A stretch of DNA of 64,000 bases. It comes from Botrytis cinerea B05.10 (Eukaryota; Ascomycota; Leotiomycetes; Helotiales; Sclerotiniaceae). The notes under the pieces are model-generated. The model was given only the letters and a program-made list of their open reading frames with translations, was not told the DNA's origin and did no database searches. The stretch's first letter is position 1. Every line of letters starts with the position of its first letter. The DNA is taken from contig NC_037324.1 in the NCBI RefSeq assembly GCF_000143535.2, positions 1,922,001-1,986,000 of the forward strand, in the 5' to 3' direction. Shown here one piece after another: positions 25,201-37,299 of the stretch. The position numbers and the translations under genes were made by a program.

Positions 25201-25965
25201 GGCTAGGAGGCTATGTTGGTTGACAGGCCCGATGCAATGCTGTACGAAGGAGAAGTGATATATGGTAGGGAGGGAGTAGTTGCCATGTCACATTCAACGT
25301 TTCTGCTGTATTACCTGTGAGCCAAGGCACAAGACATGTCTTGATCGGCACAATTGGCGTATGAAGAGAGGCGGCTATTGCGTTTACATGTGTGTGAATT
25401 TTTGAAAATGTTGAGGATAATTTGGGAGGTACTCAACCGCCGTGATGATTATTATGAATAATATTACCGGTCGTCTTCGGCAAATTGGCGTGCAGGTTTC
25501 CATTCGGGTCCGGGAGAATGTGAAGACGGGATGGGGAATTTCCCAACATGAGCTGATTCTACGTCTTTCCCTTTCCTTTCCCTTGTCGCCATCGTCTGTA
25601 TCTCTTTCAACCGTTGGCCATTTGCGACGGGCGTATCATGTCGTTGATGGTAAGTTCAACGTTGTGTATAAGTGGACCTAGGAGGGTTTTAACGAAAAAG
25701 GACCGAAAAGGAGAGAACGGGTTCCCGGATAAGTTCGTGCGGGTAAAGAGTTGTTGTTGTAGAGAATGGCATGATTTTTCCGGACAAGAATTCACGTTAT
25801 ACATGATACATCATACATCATACTTGATTGGAATCGAGATGGTGTCGTTGATTACCTGAGCATGTGGGAAGATGAAGACATCGTGAGATTCATGGTGGGG
25901 CTGGTTATCGTCACAATCGCACAGCTTGCAGAGTACGAAAAGGTGGATCAAATTACTGGGGTGGG

Positions 25966-26003
25966 CAGTGGGCAGGGGGCAGTGGGCAGGGGGCACTGGG
26001 CAG
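25966..26003. repeat. Short G-rich tandem repeat (GTGGGCAGGGGGCA type)
   Basis: About three units of GTGGGCAGGGGGCA with variation. G-run spacing on the plus strand would allow quadruplex-like pairing; that is a property of the pattern, not evidence of function. Confidence 0.7.
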
Positions 26004-26221
26004 ATGAAAACAATCTATCATTGCCGTGCCCGGTGATCTGTCCCATCTGTACCATCTGTACCATCAATCTTACAGTCAATCGACCAAGAAGGACCACGGT
26101 GCTACTATCCATCATTATCAAAACAAAACCGCAAACACACACTCGGACGTTTGAAACTCGACCATGAAAGTGACCTCATGATTTGTATTTCTCTGGGTTG
26201 GGAGATCGTAGACACATCCAA

Positions 26222-26270
26222 GACACTCACACTCACACTCACACTCACACTCACACTGACACTGACACTG
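26222..26270. repeat. ACACTC hexanucleotide microsatellite
   Basis: About eight units of CACTCA/CACTGA in a row. Confidence 0.9.
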
Positions 26271-26311
26271 GAACTCACGATGTCTCTCTCATGTTCGGAT
26301 AGGTGTATCTG

Positions 26312-26312
<1 letters not shown>

Positions 26313-26344
<32 letters not shown>
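26313..26344. repeat. GAGAGTT heptanucleotide tandem repeat
   Basis: Four and a half perfect 7-bp units. Confidence 0.9.
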
Positions 26345-26713
26345 CTCGAGAGATGCATCCATCTACGGCGGAGCAAGCATGCAATGAAAACGAAGAAAGT
26401 CTAATAATTGTGAATGCTTCACGTCCGGGTTCTTGATCATGCTCTCCTGAACATCACATCGCAGATAGACAGGTTTCATATGTTCGTTGTGATTCTTCGT
26501 CACCTCAGGCTCTGGCAGATGCATTGATCCGACTTGCCCGGTCTGGACTCTGGACCATGAACCCAACAATTGACTTAATGCACGCTCTTAAACTTTGGCT
26601 TGATCATTGCCCATAGCACAACACTTGGCCCTTGATCTTTTATCCCAATAGCGTAATTATGCGTGTAAATCACCTTGTTATTCGTAAATCGGATCTTGCA
26701 CCCTCAGTCACAA

Positions 26714-26755
26714 TCCATCATCCATCATCCATCATCCATCATCCATCATCCATCC
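26714..26755. repeat. CCATCAT heptanucleotide tandem repeat
   Basis: About six 7-bp units, followed by degenerating copies to 26775. Confidence 0.9.
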
Positions 26756-27148
26756 TTCATAATTCATAATCCATTTGTGCCAGCCCAATCCAAGTTATCC
26801 TCGACCCCTCCACGTCTTCGATCCCCTCAATCCCCTCGATCCCACCCTTACCGTCCTCTCCATTTCTTCCCCACTACTCAGTGCACCCAATAAAAGTATC
26901 CCCAGCTTTGGCTTTGAAACCGCAAGACTGCGTCATACTCGCTCGCGCTCTCTGCAATCAGGACCACTCTTCGTATCAAATCGAAGATGCGTTGCTTCGT
27001 ACCGGCACGTCGTCGTAACTTGTTTGAATCCGCCTTCATCCTCTCCACACCTTAGCGAATCCATCCCAAAGCTGGAGTCAAGACATCTGCATGTTGTCTG
27101 CCATGATTCAATGATGGATGGATCATCTGCGGCATCTATGGTATCGAT

Positions 27149-27177
27149 GGCCTCTCTGGCCTCTCTGGCCTCTCTAG
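27149..27177. repeat. GGCCTCTCT nonanucleotide repeat
   Basis: Three 9-bp units, the last diverging. Confidence 0.8.
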
Positions 27178-27918
27178 CATCTCTTGCTTGCCAATCATTG
27201 GTCGCTCTTAGGTAGCCTTGCTAGGGGGCCACTAGCAACGGCCCTCTCCTTCCTCTAGTTTCATCCATGTTGTTGGTGTACCTACATCGTACAGAGTCCT
27301 GCAAGCCTGCGGAGAGCACAGCTTTGGAAATCCCTCGTTTCTTTTGCTTTCCTCTAAAGTATCTAGATGTCTTGATATCTTATTGGCTGATCTTTTTCAG
27401 GTACATCTCAATACATCCAATGAAATTACTCCCCCGCAATTAGTCTCTCCATCAGCGCAGACTTCCTTCCCTCCTCCAATCCGAGATAACCTCCTGCGTA
27501 GTATAAGCCAAGATAGTGGTTACGAAACTAGCGACCTTGCTTTTTTGCTTGACTGGACTATGCTATCGATTCCCCCCTGCGCCCATTTTTGCCAATATAC
27601 ACCTAGGTATTCAAATATATAAACACCAGCTGCCTCCCAAACTTCTCCTTTTCTTCATCATAATCTTTCATCCTTTTTAATAGCTTTTCGTGTCCTACTA
27701 CAATTTATCTTTACAACACCATTCGACACGCTCATCAATTTGACTCGCAATCCACGCCTCACACCTCCATCATACCCCGCCATTATCAATCTCAAACCAG
27801 CGCTTCACGTTAACAAACAGCATCACAACATCACAACATCACTGCCATATCACTTAAATTCACAATAAAAATAACAAACCGGGAAATTTTTAGAACCCAT
27901 CAGTCATCATCTATCATT

Positions 27919-29234
27919 ATGGGTTTAAAAGCAGTTCATTTCGGTGCCGGCAACATCGGTAGAGGTTTCGTGGCTGAATTTGTGAGTTAATATTTATTTC
28001 CATCTTTGACTTCCCAATATTTCAGACCTAGGTCTCACACCAGTCTTACTTTCGAACCTTTTAAACCCCCATGAGCCATCTACCGTGACACACATAACCT
28101 TGAAATATATACTAATATCACTATTAGCTTCACAAATCCGGCTATGAAGTCGTCTTCTGCGATGTCATGGACAGTATCATCACAAAATTACAAACCACCC
28201 CTTCATATAAAGTCATTCAAGTTGGAGCCGAGGGTACAAGCGAAGATACCATCACCAATTACCGTGCGATAAATTCGAAAACACATGAAGCCGATGTTAT
28301 TGAGGAGATTCGTACAGCCGATGTAGTAACATGCTCCGTTGGCCCGAATATTCTCAAGTTCATTGCACCAGTTATCGCTAAAGGTATTGATGGTCGAGCC
28401 AATGATGCAACCCCCATTGCAGTCATTGCTTGCGAAAATGCCATTGGTGCTACTGATACCCTCGCCCAACACATCAAGGGTGACCATACTCCAGAACATC
28501 GTCTAGAGGATCACCACGAGCGCGCACGATATGCAAACTCAGCCATCGATCGTATTGTTCCAGCTCAAGACCCAGATGCAGGTCTTGACGTCAAGCTCGA
28601 GAAATTTTACGAGTGGGTTGTTGATCGCTCACCTTTCCATGATCACGAACCTCCAGCGATTGAGGGAATCAAATGGGTGGATGATTTAATACCATATATT
28701 GAGCGTAAACTCTTCACCGTCAACACTGGACACGCTGCTGCTGCATACCACGGGTACTACCATCAGAAAGCTACAGTCTACGATGCTCTACAAGACGCTA
28801 AGATTCTTAAGGAAGTCCACAAGGCGTTGGAGGAGACAAGCAGTCTGATCGTCGGCAAGCATGGCATCGAAGTACAAGAACAAAAGGATTATGTCGACAA
28901 GATCATTACTAGAATAGGAAACCCACATCTAGAAGATGCAGTGGAACGAGTTGGTCGTGCACCCCTACGAAAATTGAGCAGGAAGGAAAGATTTATTGCT
29001 CCTGCAGCCGAACTTGCGGAAGAAGGAAAAGAATTCGGTGCATTATTAGACGCTGCTGAGATGGCTTTCCGTTTCCAGAACGTTGAAGGTGATGAGGAAT
29101 CCAAGGAATTGGCCAAGATTATGTCGGAAAACTCACCAGCACAAGTTGTGGAGAAGGTCTGCGGGTTGCAGTCGGACCATCCATTATTCCCTCATGTGGT
29201 AGCCGTCGTTAAGAAGGTTCAAGCCGATGAGTAG
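27919..29234 (+). CDS. Mannitol-1-phosphate 5-dehydrogenase
   Basis: Exons 27919-27981 and 28128-29234 with a 146-bp intron (GTGAGT..TTAG, phase 0); 389 residues, the normal length of the fungal NAD-dependent enzyme. It interconverts fructose-6-phosphate and mannitol-1-phosphate in the cytosol, the first step of the fungal mannitol route. The cofactor motif GAGNIGRGF (residues 9-17) is split from the rest by the intron just after VAEF, and the catalytic region of polyol dehydrogenases is present ([13 protein letters not shown]; then [16 protein letters not shown], with the invariant K-x-x-x-x-N-x-x-H). C-terminal helical domain ends at VVAVVKKVQ. No sign of damage. Likely expressed from the long pyrimidine-biased leader to its left. 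Confidence 0.96.
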
Positions 29235-30325
29235 AGTAGTGATGTTAATGTTTTCTTCTTCTTTTTCTTGATGGATTCTAGGCTGGCGAACGGATAGGCA
29301 TGATAGGGATGGATTGGATTGGATAGTGAGCGATACTCCTGGCGTGTTATGAATACGCAGTACGCTTTCGACTTGGAATGATAGTTGCCTACAGATGATA
29401 GTATGAATGGAATAAACGAAATACCAGATTCAACGATGTTTACCACTTGGCCGTTCTGAAGAATTGAAAATGGTGCAAATACATATGTTGGAGAGGGACA
29501 GGATCTCCTCTCCATATTAGCAATCAGTGTAAAGCATGGAAATTTGTAAAAACTTCTCGATACTCGATATCATTGAGAGAGGTGGATTGATGTGTTGATT
29601 CTTTGTACTTCTTTTTGGCTCATCTATTGAGATCAGAACAATCAGATATAATGCCAAATGACCGAGAACTCATCACTACGTTTTGCTTTGTAGGAAAATT
29701 GCCCTTCGACTCCCTTTCTCAGTGAATGTAGTATTGACTTCTTCCCCCTGCCCCCCCTCTGAAGAATACCGGAGGATGGGATTGAAGATCGAGGGTAGGA
29801 GATAACAAGACAGCAAGAACATGATTTAGTACGTCAATATGACCGATTCGATTTGGAGAACTAGCCAAGAAGAAATTTTGACTGATGCGCATTTGAAGTA
29901 CGCAATTTCCATATTCTGTTGGAACTGATATTGTTATTGATGTTGATATACAAATACTTTTTCTCCAATTGTTGAAATCGTTACTACCACTTTATTTTCT
30001 TTGTATTCTGGGGATGTGAAATAAGGTTATTAGACTAAACCCAATTGGCATTAGTCCGTATCATTCAAGCTGCCACATCTCGAACTCCAAAGGAGCATTG
30101 AAATATATCGAGGGACAACTTTGAACTCCTGCTATTTTTTCCCCTCAACCAATTATTCTTCTAATACCACTCCAAGAGGTTTGAGCGCAATATCTTAAAT
30201 CGCCCGACTTCTGCGATTGAATCTACACCAGAAGACACCGCAGAGAAACCATTTGCGAACCCACTCAATACGTGCGCTGAAAGCCACAGTATTCCTTTTT
30301 CTACCCCCCTTACTTTTAATTCAAA
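29235..30325. other. Intergenic
   Basis: 3' flank of the mannitol-1-phosphate dehydrogenase and promoter of the coatomer gene. Only short frames; none supported. Confidence 0.5.
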
Positions 30326-33317
30326 ATGAGGTTGGACGTAAAGGTAAGATTGTTTCCCTCTTCTCCCAGTAATCTGCGATATATGTACAGCTGTCGAAAG
30401 CTATGATTGCTTTAGCTGTGCCCGCGAATCAAGGTAGCATCGACAACCTCAAATTGAGGGAGACGATTGTACTTGGGAATATGTCAACAGTCACTAATTC
30501 GATTTACAAAACTCAGAGGCAGTTGTTTGCTCGATCGGAAAGAGTCAAGGGAATCGATTTCCACCCAGTCGAGCCATGGATTTTAACAACTCTTTACAGC
30601 GGTATGTTTACTGGCGCATTGGATGGTTTGAGGATGGAGCATTGATTGTTGACAGGTCATGTTTACATTTGGTCCTACGAAACTCAGGTCAGTAGCATCA
30701 ATTTTTGAATGCCGCCTCGTGCTGATAATCTCCAGGCCATTGTCAAAACATTTGAGTTGACAGATGTCCCTGTCCGAGCCGGTAGATTCATTGCTAGAAA
30801 GAACTGGATTGTTTGCGGTTCCGATGATTTTCAATTACGAGTTTACAATTACAATACTTCGGAAAAGATCACCACCTTCGAAGCCCATCCCGATTACATT
30901 CGCGCCATCGTCGTTCATCCCACGCAGCCTTTCGTTTTGACCGCCTCTGATGATATGACAATTAAGCTGTGGGATTGGGATAAGGGTTGGAAATGTGTGC
31001 AGGTGTTTGAAGGACATAGTCATTATGTTATGGGGCTAGCTATCAATCCAAAGGATACGAATACTTTTGCATCGGCATGTTTGGATAGGACCGTAAAGAT
31101 CTGGAGTTTAGGATCATCCACAGCAAACTTCACACTAGAAGCCCACGAAACGAAAGGTGTCAACCATGTGGATTACTACCCTCAATCCGACAAGCCATAT
31201 CTTCTCACTACTTCAGACGACAGGACAGTCAAGATTTGGGATTATACTACAAAGTCTTTGATTGCAACTTTAGAAGGGCATACAAGCAATGTTTCATTTG
31301 CATGCTACCATCCAGAATTACCCGTCATCATTTCTGGTTCCGAAGATGGCACAGTCAAAATATGGCATGCAAATACATACAGATTGGAGCAGTCCCTAAA
31401 TTACGGATTGGAGAGAGCTTGGTGTGTCAGTTACCAAAAGGGTAAACAGGGAGTTGCTGTCGGTTTTGATGAAGGTGCGGTGGTTGTAAAGATGGGTCGA
31501 GAGGAGCCTGCAGTATCTATGGATAATTCTGGAAAGTTGATCTGGGCTCGACATAGTGAAGTTGTCTCGTCTATTATTAAGGGTGGAGGTTAGTATTTAC
31601 AAGTGATTACATGGTCATTGCTAATTTATTCGTAGATGCTTCAGTAAAGGACAATGAACCAATTTCCTTGCCTACGAAAGATCTCGGTACCTGCGAAGTA
31701 TATCCACAAACTCTCCTCCACTCTCCAAACGGCCGCTTTGTATCCGTATGCGGTGATGGTGAATTCATTATTTATACAGCACTTGCATGGAGAAATAAGG
31801 CGTTTGGCTCGGCCTTGGATTTCGTTTGGGGTTCGAAAGATAACAGCAATGATTACGCGATTCGGGAATCAGGAACCAGTGTGAAAATCTTCAAAAACTT
31901 TGTGGAGAAAAGCGGTGGTCTTGACGTTGGCTTCCAAGCTGAAGGTTTGACAGGCGGTGTTCTTCTCGGTGTTAAGGGTCAAGGTGGCATTGGTTTCTAT
32001 GACTGGCAAAGTGGTGGACTTGTTAGGAGAATTGAGGTTGAGCCAACAGAAGTACGTATGTCTGATGTGGGAATTTAACAAGAGCTGATTGGTATAGGTT
32101 TACTGGTCCGAAAATGGAGAGTTGGTTGCCATTGCGTGCGAAGATACTTTCTACGTCCTTCGATTTTCGCGAGAGAATTACATTGCGGCTCTGAATGCCG
32201 GGGAAGTCGATGATGATGGAGTCGAGGCTGCCTTTGAAGTTGTGACAGATATCAATGAAACGTATGTTCAGTCGAGCTCAATGCAGATCGGATGCTAACA
32301 AAAATTAGTGTACGAACTGGTGAATGGGTAGGCGATTGCTTCATCTATACAAACAGCACCAACAGACTTAATTACCTCGTTGGTGATCAAACCTACACCA
32401 TCTCTCATTTTGATCAACCCATGTATTTGCTCGGATACATCCAGCGCGACTCTCGCATTTACCTCGCTGACAAAGATGTCAACGTCACTTCTTTCGCCCT
32501 TTCTCTTGCAGTCGTTGAATATCAAACTTTAGTCTTGAGAGATGATATGGATACAGCTGCAGAAGTACTCAGCACGATACCAGGAGATCAACTTAACAAA
32601 ATCGCTCGTTTCCTCGAGGGTCAAGGACACAAGGAATTGGCACTAGAGGTTGCAACCGACAGCGAACATAAATTCGAGCTGGCTCTCGCATTAGGCCATC
32701 TTCCAATAGCTCTTGAACTTGCCCGTGAAGCAGATGTCGAACATAAGTGGAAGACAGTAGGTGATGCCGCACTTGCTGGTTGGGATGTTGCACTTGCAGC
32801 TGAATGTTTCAAGAATGCAAGAGATCTTGGTTCGTTATTGTTACTTCACTCAAGCACGGGTGATAGGGAGGGGCTTAAAGGATTGAGTGCACAGGCAAGT
32901 GATGCTGGTGCACACAATGTTGCTTTCACATGTCTTTGGCAATTGGGAGATGTTGATGGATGTATTGAGCTGTTAATCAAGACTGGCAGAGCGGCAGAAG
33001 CAGTCTTATTCTCACAAACATATAAGCCAAGCATTGCCGTCAAGACTGTGCACGCATGGAAAGCTCAGTTAGAAAATGACAAAAAGGGTAGGGTCGCCAA
33101 GACAGTTGGTGTACCCGGTGAAGATGAAGAGCTTTTCCCTGAATGGGAAGAATATTTAAGGTTAGAGCAGGAAGGTAATGAGAACCTTATCGATGTCAAT
33201 GGAGATGGGCATGATAAGATTAATGGCGATGGACCTGACCCGGACGCTGAAGCTGTGGAAGAGGGCTCATTAGAGACGAAAGAAGAAGATGAGGAGGTAG
33301 AATCCGCAGAGGAGTAG
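30326..33317 (+). CDS. Coatomer subunit beta' (beta'-COP, Sec27)
   Basis: Seven exons: 30326-30343, 30517-30601, 30656-30687, 30736-31588, 31636-32051, 32098-32261, 32309-33317; 858 residues. The product is the beta' subunit of COPI, which coats vesicles retrieving cargo from Golgi to ER; its N-terminal propeller binds dilysine signals. Start MRLDVK joins after a 173-bp intron to [17 protein letters not shown], a near-invariant opening in this family. WD40 repeats follow (for example [62 protein letters not shown]), then a second propeller and an alpha-solenoid ([19 protein letters not shown]). The last 50 residues are acidic and repetitive. The many small 5' exons are typical; the final exon holds over a third of the protein. 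Confidence 0.96.
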
Positions 33318-34212
33318 TTGGGTGGTCCACAAATATATTAAGGACGAGTTGATTTTTGGGAAGTTTCTGGAAGGTGGCTATAAAAGCAGCTGTGGAGTAA
33401 ATGACGCATTTGAAATAGAATTAAAGATTTATTACTTCTAGGCCCAGTAGTTATAGTGAAGGGGTGATTGATATTGCTGCCTGAAATGAATGGTGAGTGG
33501 GAGCTAGAACAACAGGAACGGGAACGGGAAGAATGGGTAAATTGAAGGGGCAATATAGTGGAGAAATTCTCCTCGTCGGGTTCCCTCTGCAGTGTTGACT
33601 CTTATGTAATGAGTTTTGTACCTAGTGGTAAAAGCCCACCTTGAGGAACCCGCCTAGGCGGAAAACTCTTTGTATCTTACAGCTCAAGGTGGAAATGCTG
33701 GAAGTGCTAAGATGATTGACGGCCTGGGAATCTTAGAATTATAAGTCCAAAGTTTGTGAATTCCATGTATGCTGTCAGGCACGTTGAAATAAGACAAAGT
33801 AAGTGAAAACTTTGGAGCGAGCCGGAAGATAAATGGACAAGCGAGAAGATTCCTTGAAGCATAGCCCATTGCTCCATGCTGGAATCGAGGCGCCAGTGAG
33901 GTAATTGGTAGCCCAGGGTGGATTGGCCAGAGAAATGCTTTTGATCGGGAGTATGGGCACTTGTAAAGCAGACGGGCGAAGAAGCTTTCAACATGTTCAG
34001 CTCAATTTGTAACACAAATCTATAGATCATTGATTTGATGACTCTGAGATACAGCCAGTGAAATTGGGTTGTTGGCTGCCAAAACTTATTATTGCTATAA
34101 TCACATTACATAACCACTGCCGCTCGTCAGTGCTCCCTAAATTTCCTAATGACTGACTCAGCTTTTCCTTTGCATCTGATCTTGGACGCGGAATTCAATG
34201 GCCCAGAAAAAT
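33318..34212. other. Intergenic, convergent 3' flanks
   Basis: Open frames at 33684-34030 (-) have no recognisable features. The minus-strand MFS gene ends at 34213. Confidence 0.45.
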
Positions 34213-36280
34213 TCAGACTACGATTTGCTTTTCCTGCCACATCAGTAATGATGATGGAATCTGTGCGGCAGCAAATGCAACCAAAATTCGAAATTGTAGA
34301 TTATAACCTTCAGCGAAGATTGAGCGAATTTGGAGTTGGACGTCGGGATCGAATGTCTTAATCATTGAGGTTGATTCGAGAATGAGGAGTCTTTGCTCTT
34401 TTGTTAATATCTTGTCAAGATTTGATATAATGTTGCTTTTATACGCGGCAGTGGCAATGGCAATACCAAGAACACCGCCTAGTATTCGAAACTGTGTTAT
34501 GGAACTAACAGCAACGGCTGTGAGGCATGACCCAAAATTAGTCAAATGTCTCTAACAGGGGAAAGAAATACCAATTACCTTTATCAGCAGGTTCAGAAAT
34601 AGAATATGGCGTGATTAAGAGCAAAGTCGAGAGATTAATGCCCACACCAAAACCTGCAATTACTTGAAATCCATATTGTGATACCGGTACTACCTCGGAA
34701 ATGGTTAGTGTGGAAAGTAGAGCGAAGCCGACTACCTGTAAACCAGAACCTATCATGATAAAAAAGATAGGTGGCACTTTAGCTTTTCCAGCCACCACGG
34801 TGGATACTATTGACCCAACAGGGCATAATAGCGTGAATGGAATGAGCCGGAAAGCTGCATTGAGAGCCGTGGTGTTGTCAACAACTTGGAATCGTTGAGG
34901 GAGTTGGAAGATGGTAACAAAGTATGGAATACCCAAGAAAACTGCATTACTAGAAAGAGAAGGGTCGCATGTTAGTTTAAATTGTTGATCCGATGATGAT
35001 GAGACTTACAGTATCATTCCAATCCAAATTCGGCTAGTCATTAGCCGCCAGGGGAATACTGGCTCAGCTGTTTGTGACTCTAAGCTCACCAGTCGCTCCC
35101 AGAAGACAAAACAAATCCAAGAAATACCGGATATTGTTAAAAGAACAACTACAAATGCAGATCTCCACTCGTATAATTGTCCAGCTTCTTCGAGCGCTGC
35201 GACTAAGAGAGCGATAGCAACCAGCAGTATTACAGCACCGAGGAGATCTACTCGTTTAAAAACATTTGTTGAAAATAGCGATCTAAATCCAAAACCTTTG
35301 GACGTTTCGTCGCGTTTGTGATTGGGGAATTTAGCAGGGAGATAGAAGACAATAGCAAGAGCGGAAAGAGCTCCAGCTGGCACACTACGAATCTCTTAGT
35401 CTTTGAAAAAACAGTTTGATGGAGGATGAGACTCACTTCAACAAGAATACCCATCTCCAAGTTTTGGAATGATTGAGTGCCCCGCCTAATACAGGCCCAA
35501 GTGAAAATGAAATTGAGTAGACAATTGATATAAAAGTTGTATATCTCGTGTACAAATTCTTGGGCACTAGCTCAAAAAGTATTATGTTACCGAGTGCAAA
35601 ATTGCCCCCTGAACCAATCCCCTGAAATGCTCGAAAAAGTATTCTTTGCTGTCAATTAGTCCACTATTTCTTTTCCGTCTGTTCGACTGGAGACTGGCAA
35701 CTTACAGCTGTGTCATAGATTGAGAGATTCCACAAGCTCCTGCAAATATGGTAAATAAACTGATAGAAGTAACTGTGCAAAGCTTTCTGCCAAATATGTC
35801 ACTGAGCTTGCCCCAAATCATAAGCATGCCTACCCAAAATTATCAGTATGTGCTATTATCATTTGTTCTGGAATATACAACTTACTGACTTCACCCAGCA
35901 TGTAGGCAGATGCAATCCAATTGACTTCATTGAAGGAGTTCAAGTCGTCTGTGATTGAAACCAATGAGGTTGTAACAATTGGAATTTCAAGATTGGTAAT
36001 AAAAAGAGACAGAAAAATTCTGAGACCAATCAGTACTTTTTGCTTGTTCTTGTAATGAATAAAAGAGAAGAGTTTCGAACGCAGCTGTTATTATGTGAAG
36101 TCTTGCACCCTTTAGATAAACTGTAGATGGTTGACTTGATACTCCTTCGTGGGCAATGTCATCGGCTTGCGACGTATCGCTCATGGATGGATCAGATTGA
36201 GACACGCTTGTGACTTGTGTCTGAAAACCAAAGGTTTCCTTCTCTACACTCAACGCAACAGTTTCAATATATTCGCTCAT
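34213..36280 (-). CDS. MFS drug:proton antiporter-type exporter (14-helix DHA2-like)
   Basis: Seven exons: 36280-36081, 36019-35886, 35829-35706, 35643-35437, 35384-35010, 34949-34579, 34517-34213; 571 residues with every junction in frame. Members pump toxic or self-made compounds out across the plasma membrane. Seen: hydrophilic Ser-rich N-tail (about 55 residues), helix 1 IFLSLFITNLEIPIVTTSL, NEVNWIASAYML (helix 2), the loop motif GKLSDIFGRK (motif A), LFRAFQGIGSGG (motif B region), SLGPVLGGAL (motif C, antiporter signature, with HSKTWRWVFLL directly after). One intron uses an AAG acceptor (35644-35646) and one donor is GTTCGA. No cluster neighbour identifies the substrate. No premature stop, so the gene looks intact. 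Confidence 0.92.
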
Positions 36281-37097
36281 GTTAAGAACTTGAAGGAGTC
36301 AAAGGAAAAATACCCTCGAAAATTAAAATAGGCTATTATTTCAGGATCTGAACAAACTTTTGATGAATCGAGTTGTAAAAAAAAAAGAAAAATTAGAGAT
36401 TGTAGCTTGAAGATGACCCAGATAAGTGAGATTGAAATACTGAAGAAAGATTTCATCAAGACTACTTGAAAGTAACCTACATATGTTGTTGATGTTGGTG
36501 GCTATATCTAACCAATCCAACCCTCAGAATTGTCCCATGAGTATATTCGACAGACCTATAGTAGCAGCGCCGCCAACAAAACTTTCACCACCAACAGTTT
36601 TCGTTGTTGGTTTCGTGTACGTTCTTCAGATGATGATATATCTTCTGAGTAAGAATGTAACACGAACCAAACCAATGGTGCCCAATTATCTTGTATAGAT
36701 GTAAGACCCCCACGTAATCCTTGTCTTAGGTTGTGTTTGATAGCAACATTTTATTTCAGCTTATAATATTATTAATACTTGTCTACTGTTATTCATTTCC
36801 AAAAATATCACCTGCTAGTAGTAAATTATATTTTATTGTCTGGTGCGAGATTAAAGTGATATCTTATCACGTTTATCTTGGTTCAAGCTAATTGGCTTGA
36901 ACTAAGCGATACTTTATTATATAAGAGATAAAGAGATTTCTTAAGAATCTCTTTACTCTTTAGTTTTATTATCCTAGTTCTTTAGTTTCTATGAATGTAC
37001 TCCAGTATGTGATCGTAATACACTTCTCTCGAATAAAATCATATAGGCTTTTCTTAGAGATGATTTCATTCTTTTCTTTATAATTTAATATTCTAGA
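36281..37097. other. Intergenic boundary into the AT-rich block
   Basis: Promoter side of the exporter, then AT content rises sharply from about 36.7 kb. No gene. Confidence 0.5.
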
Positions 37098-37102
37098 TAT
37101 AT
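37098..37102. repeat. Target-site duplication TATAT, left copy
   Basis: TATAT immediately outside the left LTR, matched by TATAT at 42467-42471. Confidence 0.8.
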
Positions 37103-37299
37103 TGTTTCAAGTATGACTCTCTACAGGGTATAATGGGAAGTATAGAATAGAATAAGAGAGTATTCGTAGGGCAATTACATTGAGTATTTTAAAACTATTT
37201 ATAAAAGAAATAGTTCTGACATAAGCTAAAACTTTTTATTAATATTAATTAAGACTAGCTTTCTCTATTCTAGTATTTATATGAATTATATTTTCAATA
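37103..37299 (-). repeat. 3' LTR of the copia element (left end)
   Basis: Begins TGTTTCAAGTATGACTCTCT and ends TTTTCAATA (inner CA terminus mutated to TA). Aligns over its whole length with 42270-42466 and, reverse-complemented, with the solo LTR at 47593-47791. Confidence 0.88.

Larger units (their letters stand above)
22277..27918. other. 5.6-kb gene-poor stretch with clustered simple repeats
   Basis: No gene could be supported. Frames at 23345-23632 (+, 95 codons) and 23811-24143 (-, 110 codons) are the only long ones before 25 kb and have no recognisable features. From 25.9 to 27.2 kb several unrelated simple repeats cluster (listed separately). 27240-27918 is a pyrimidine-biased leader region immediately upstream of the mannitol-1-phosphate dehydrogenase start and likely holds its promoter and 5' UTR. 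Confidence 0.4.

Noticed and set aside
26222..26755. Direct repeats as a possible CRISPR-like array
   Set aside because: Units are contiguous 6-7 bp microsatellites without spacers, in a eukaryotic genome.
26775..27215. 146-codon plus frame with Ser/Leu repeats
   Set aside because: The repetitive part follows the GGCCTCTCT repeat; the rest has no recognisable protein character.
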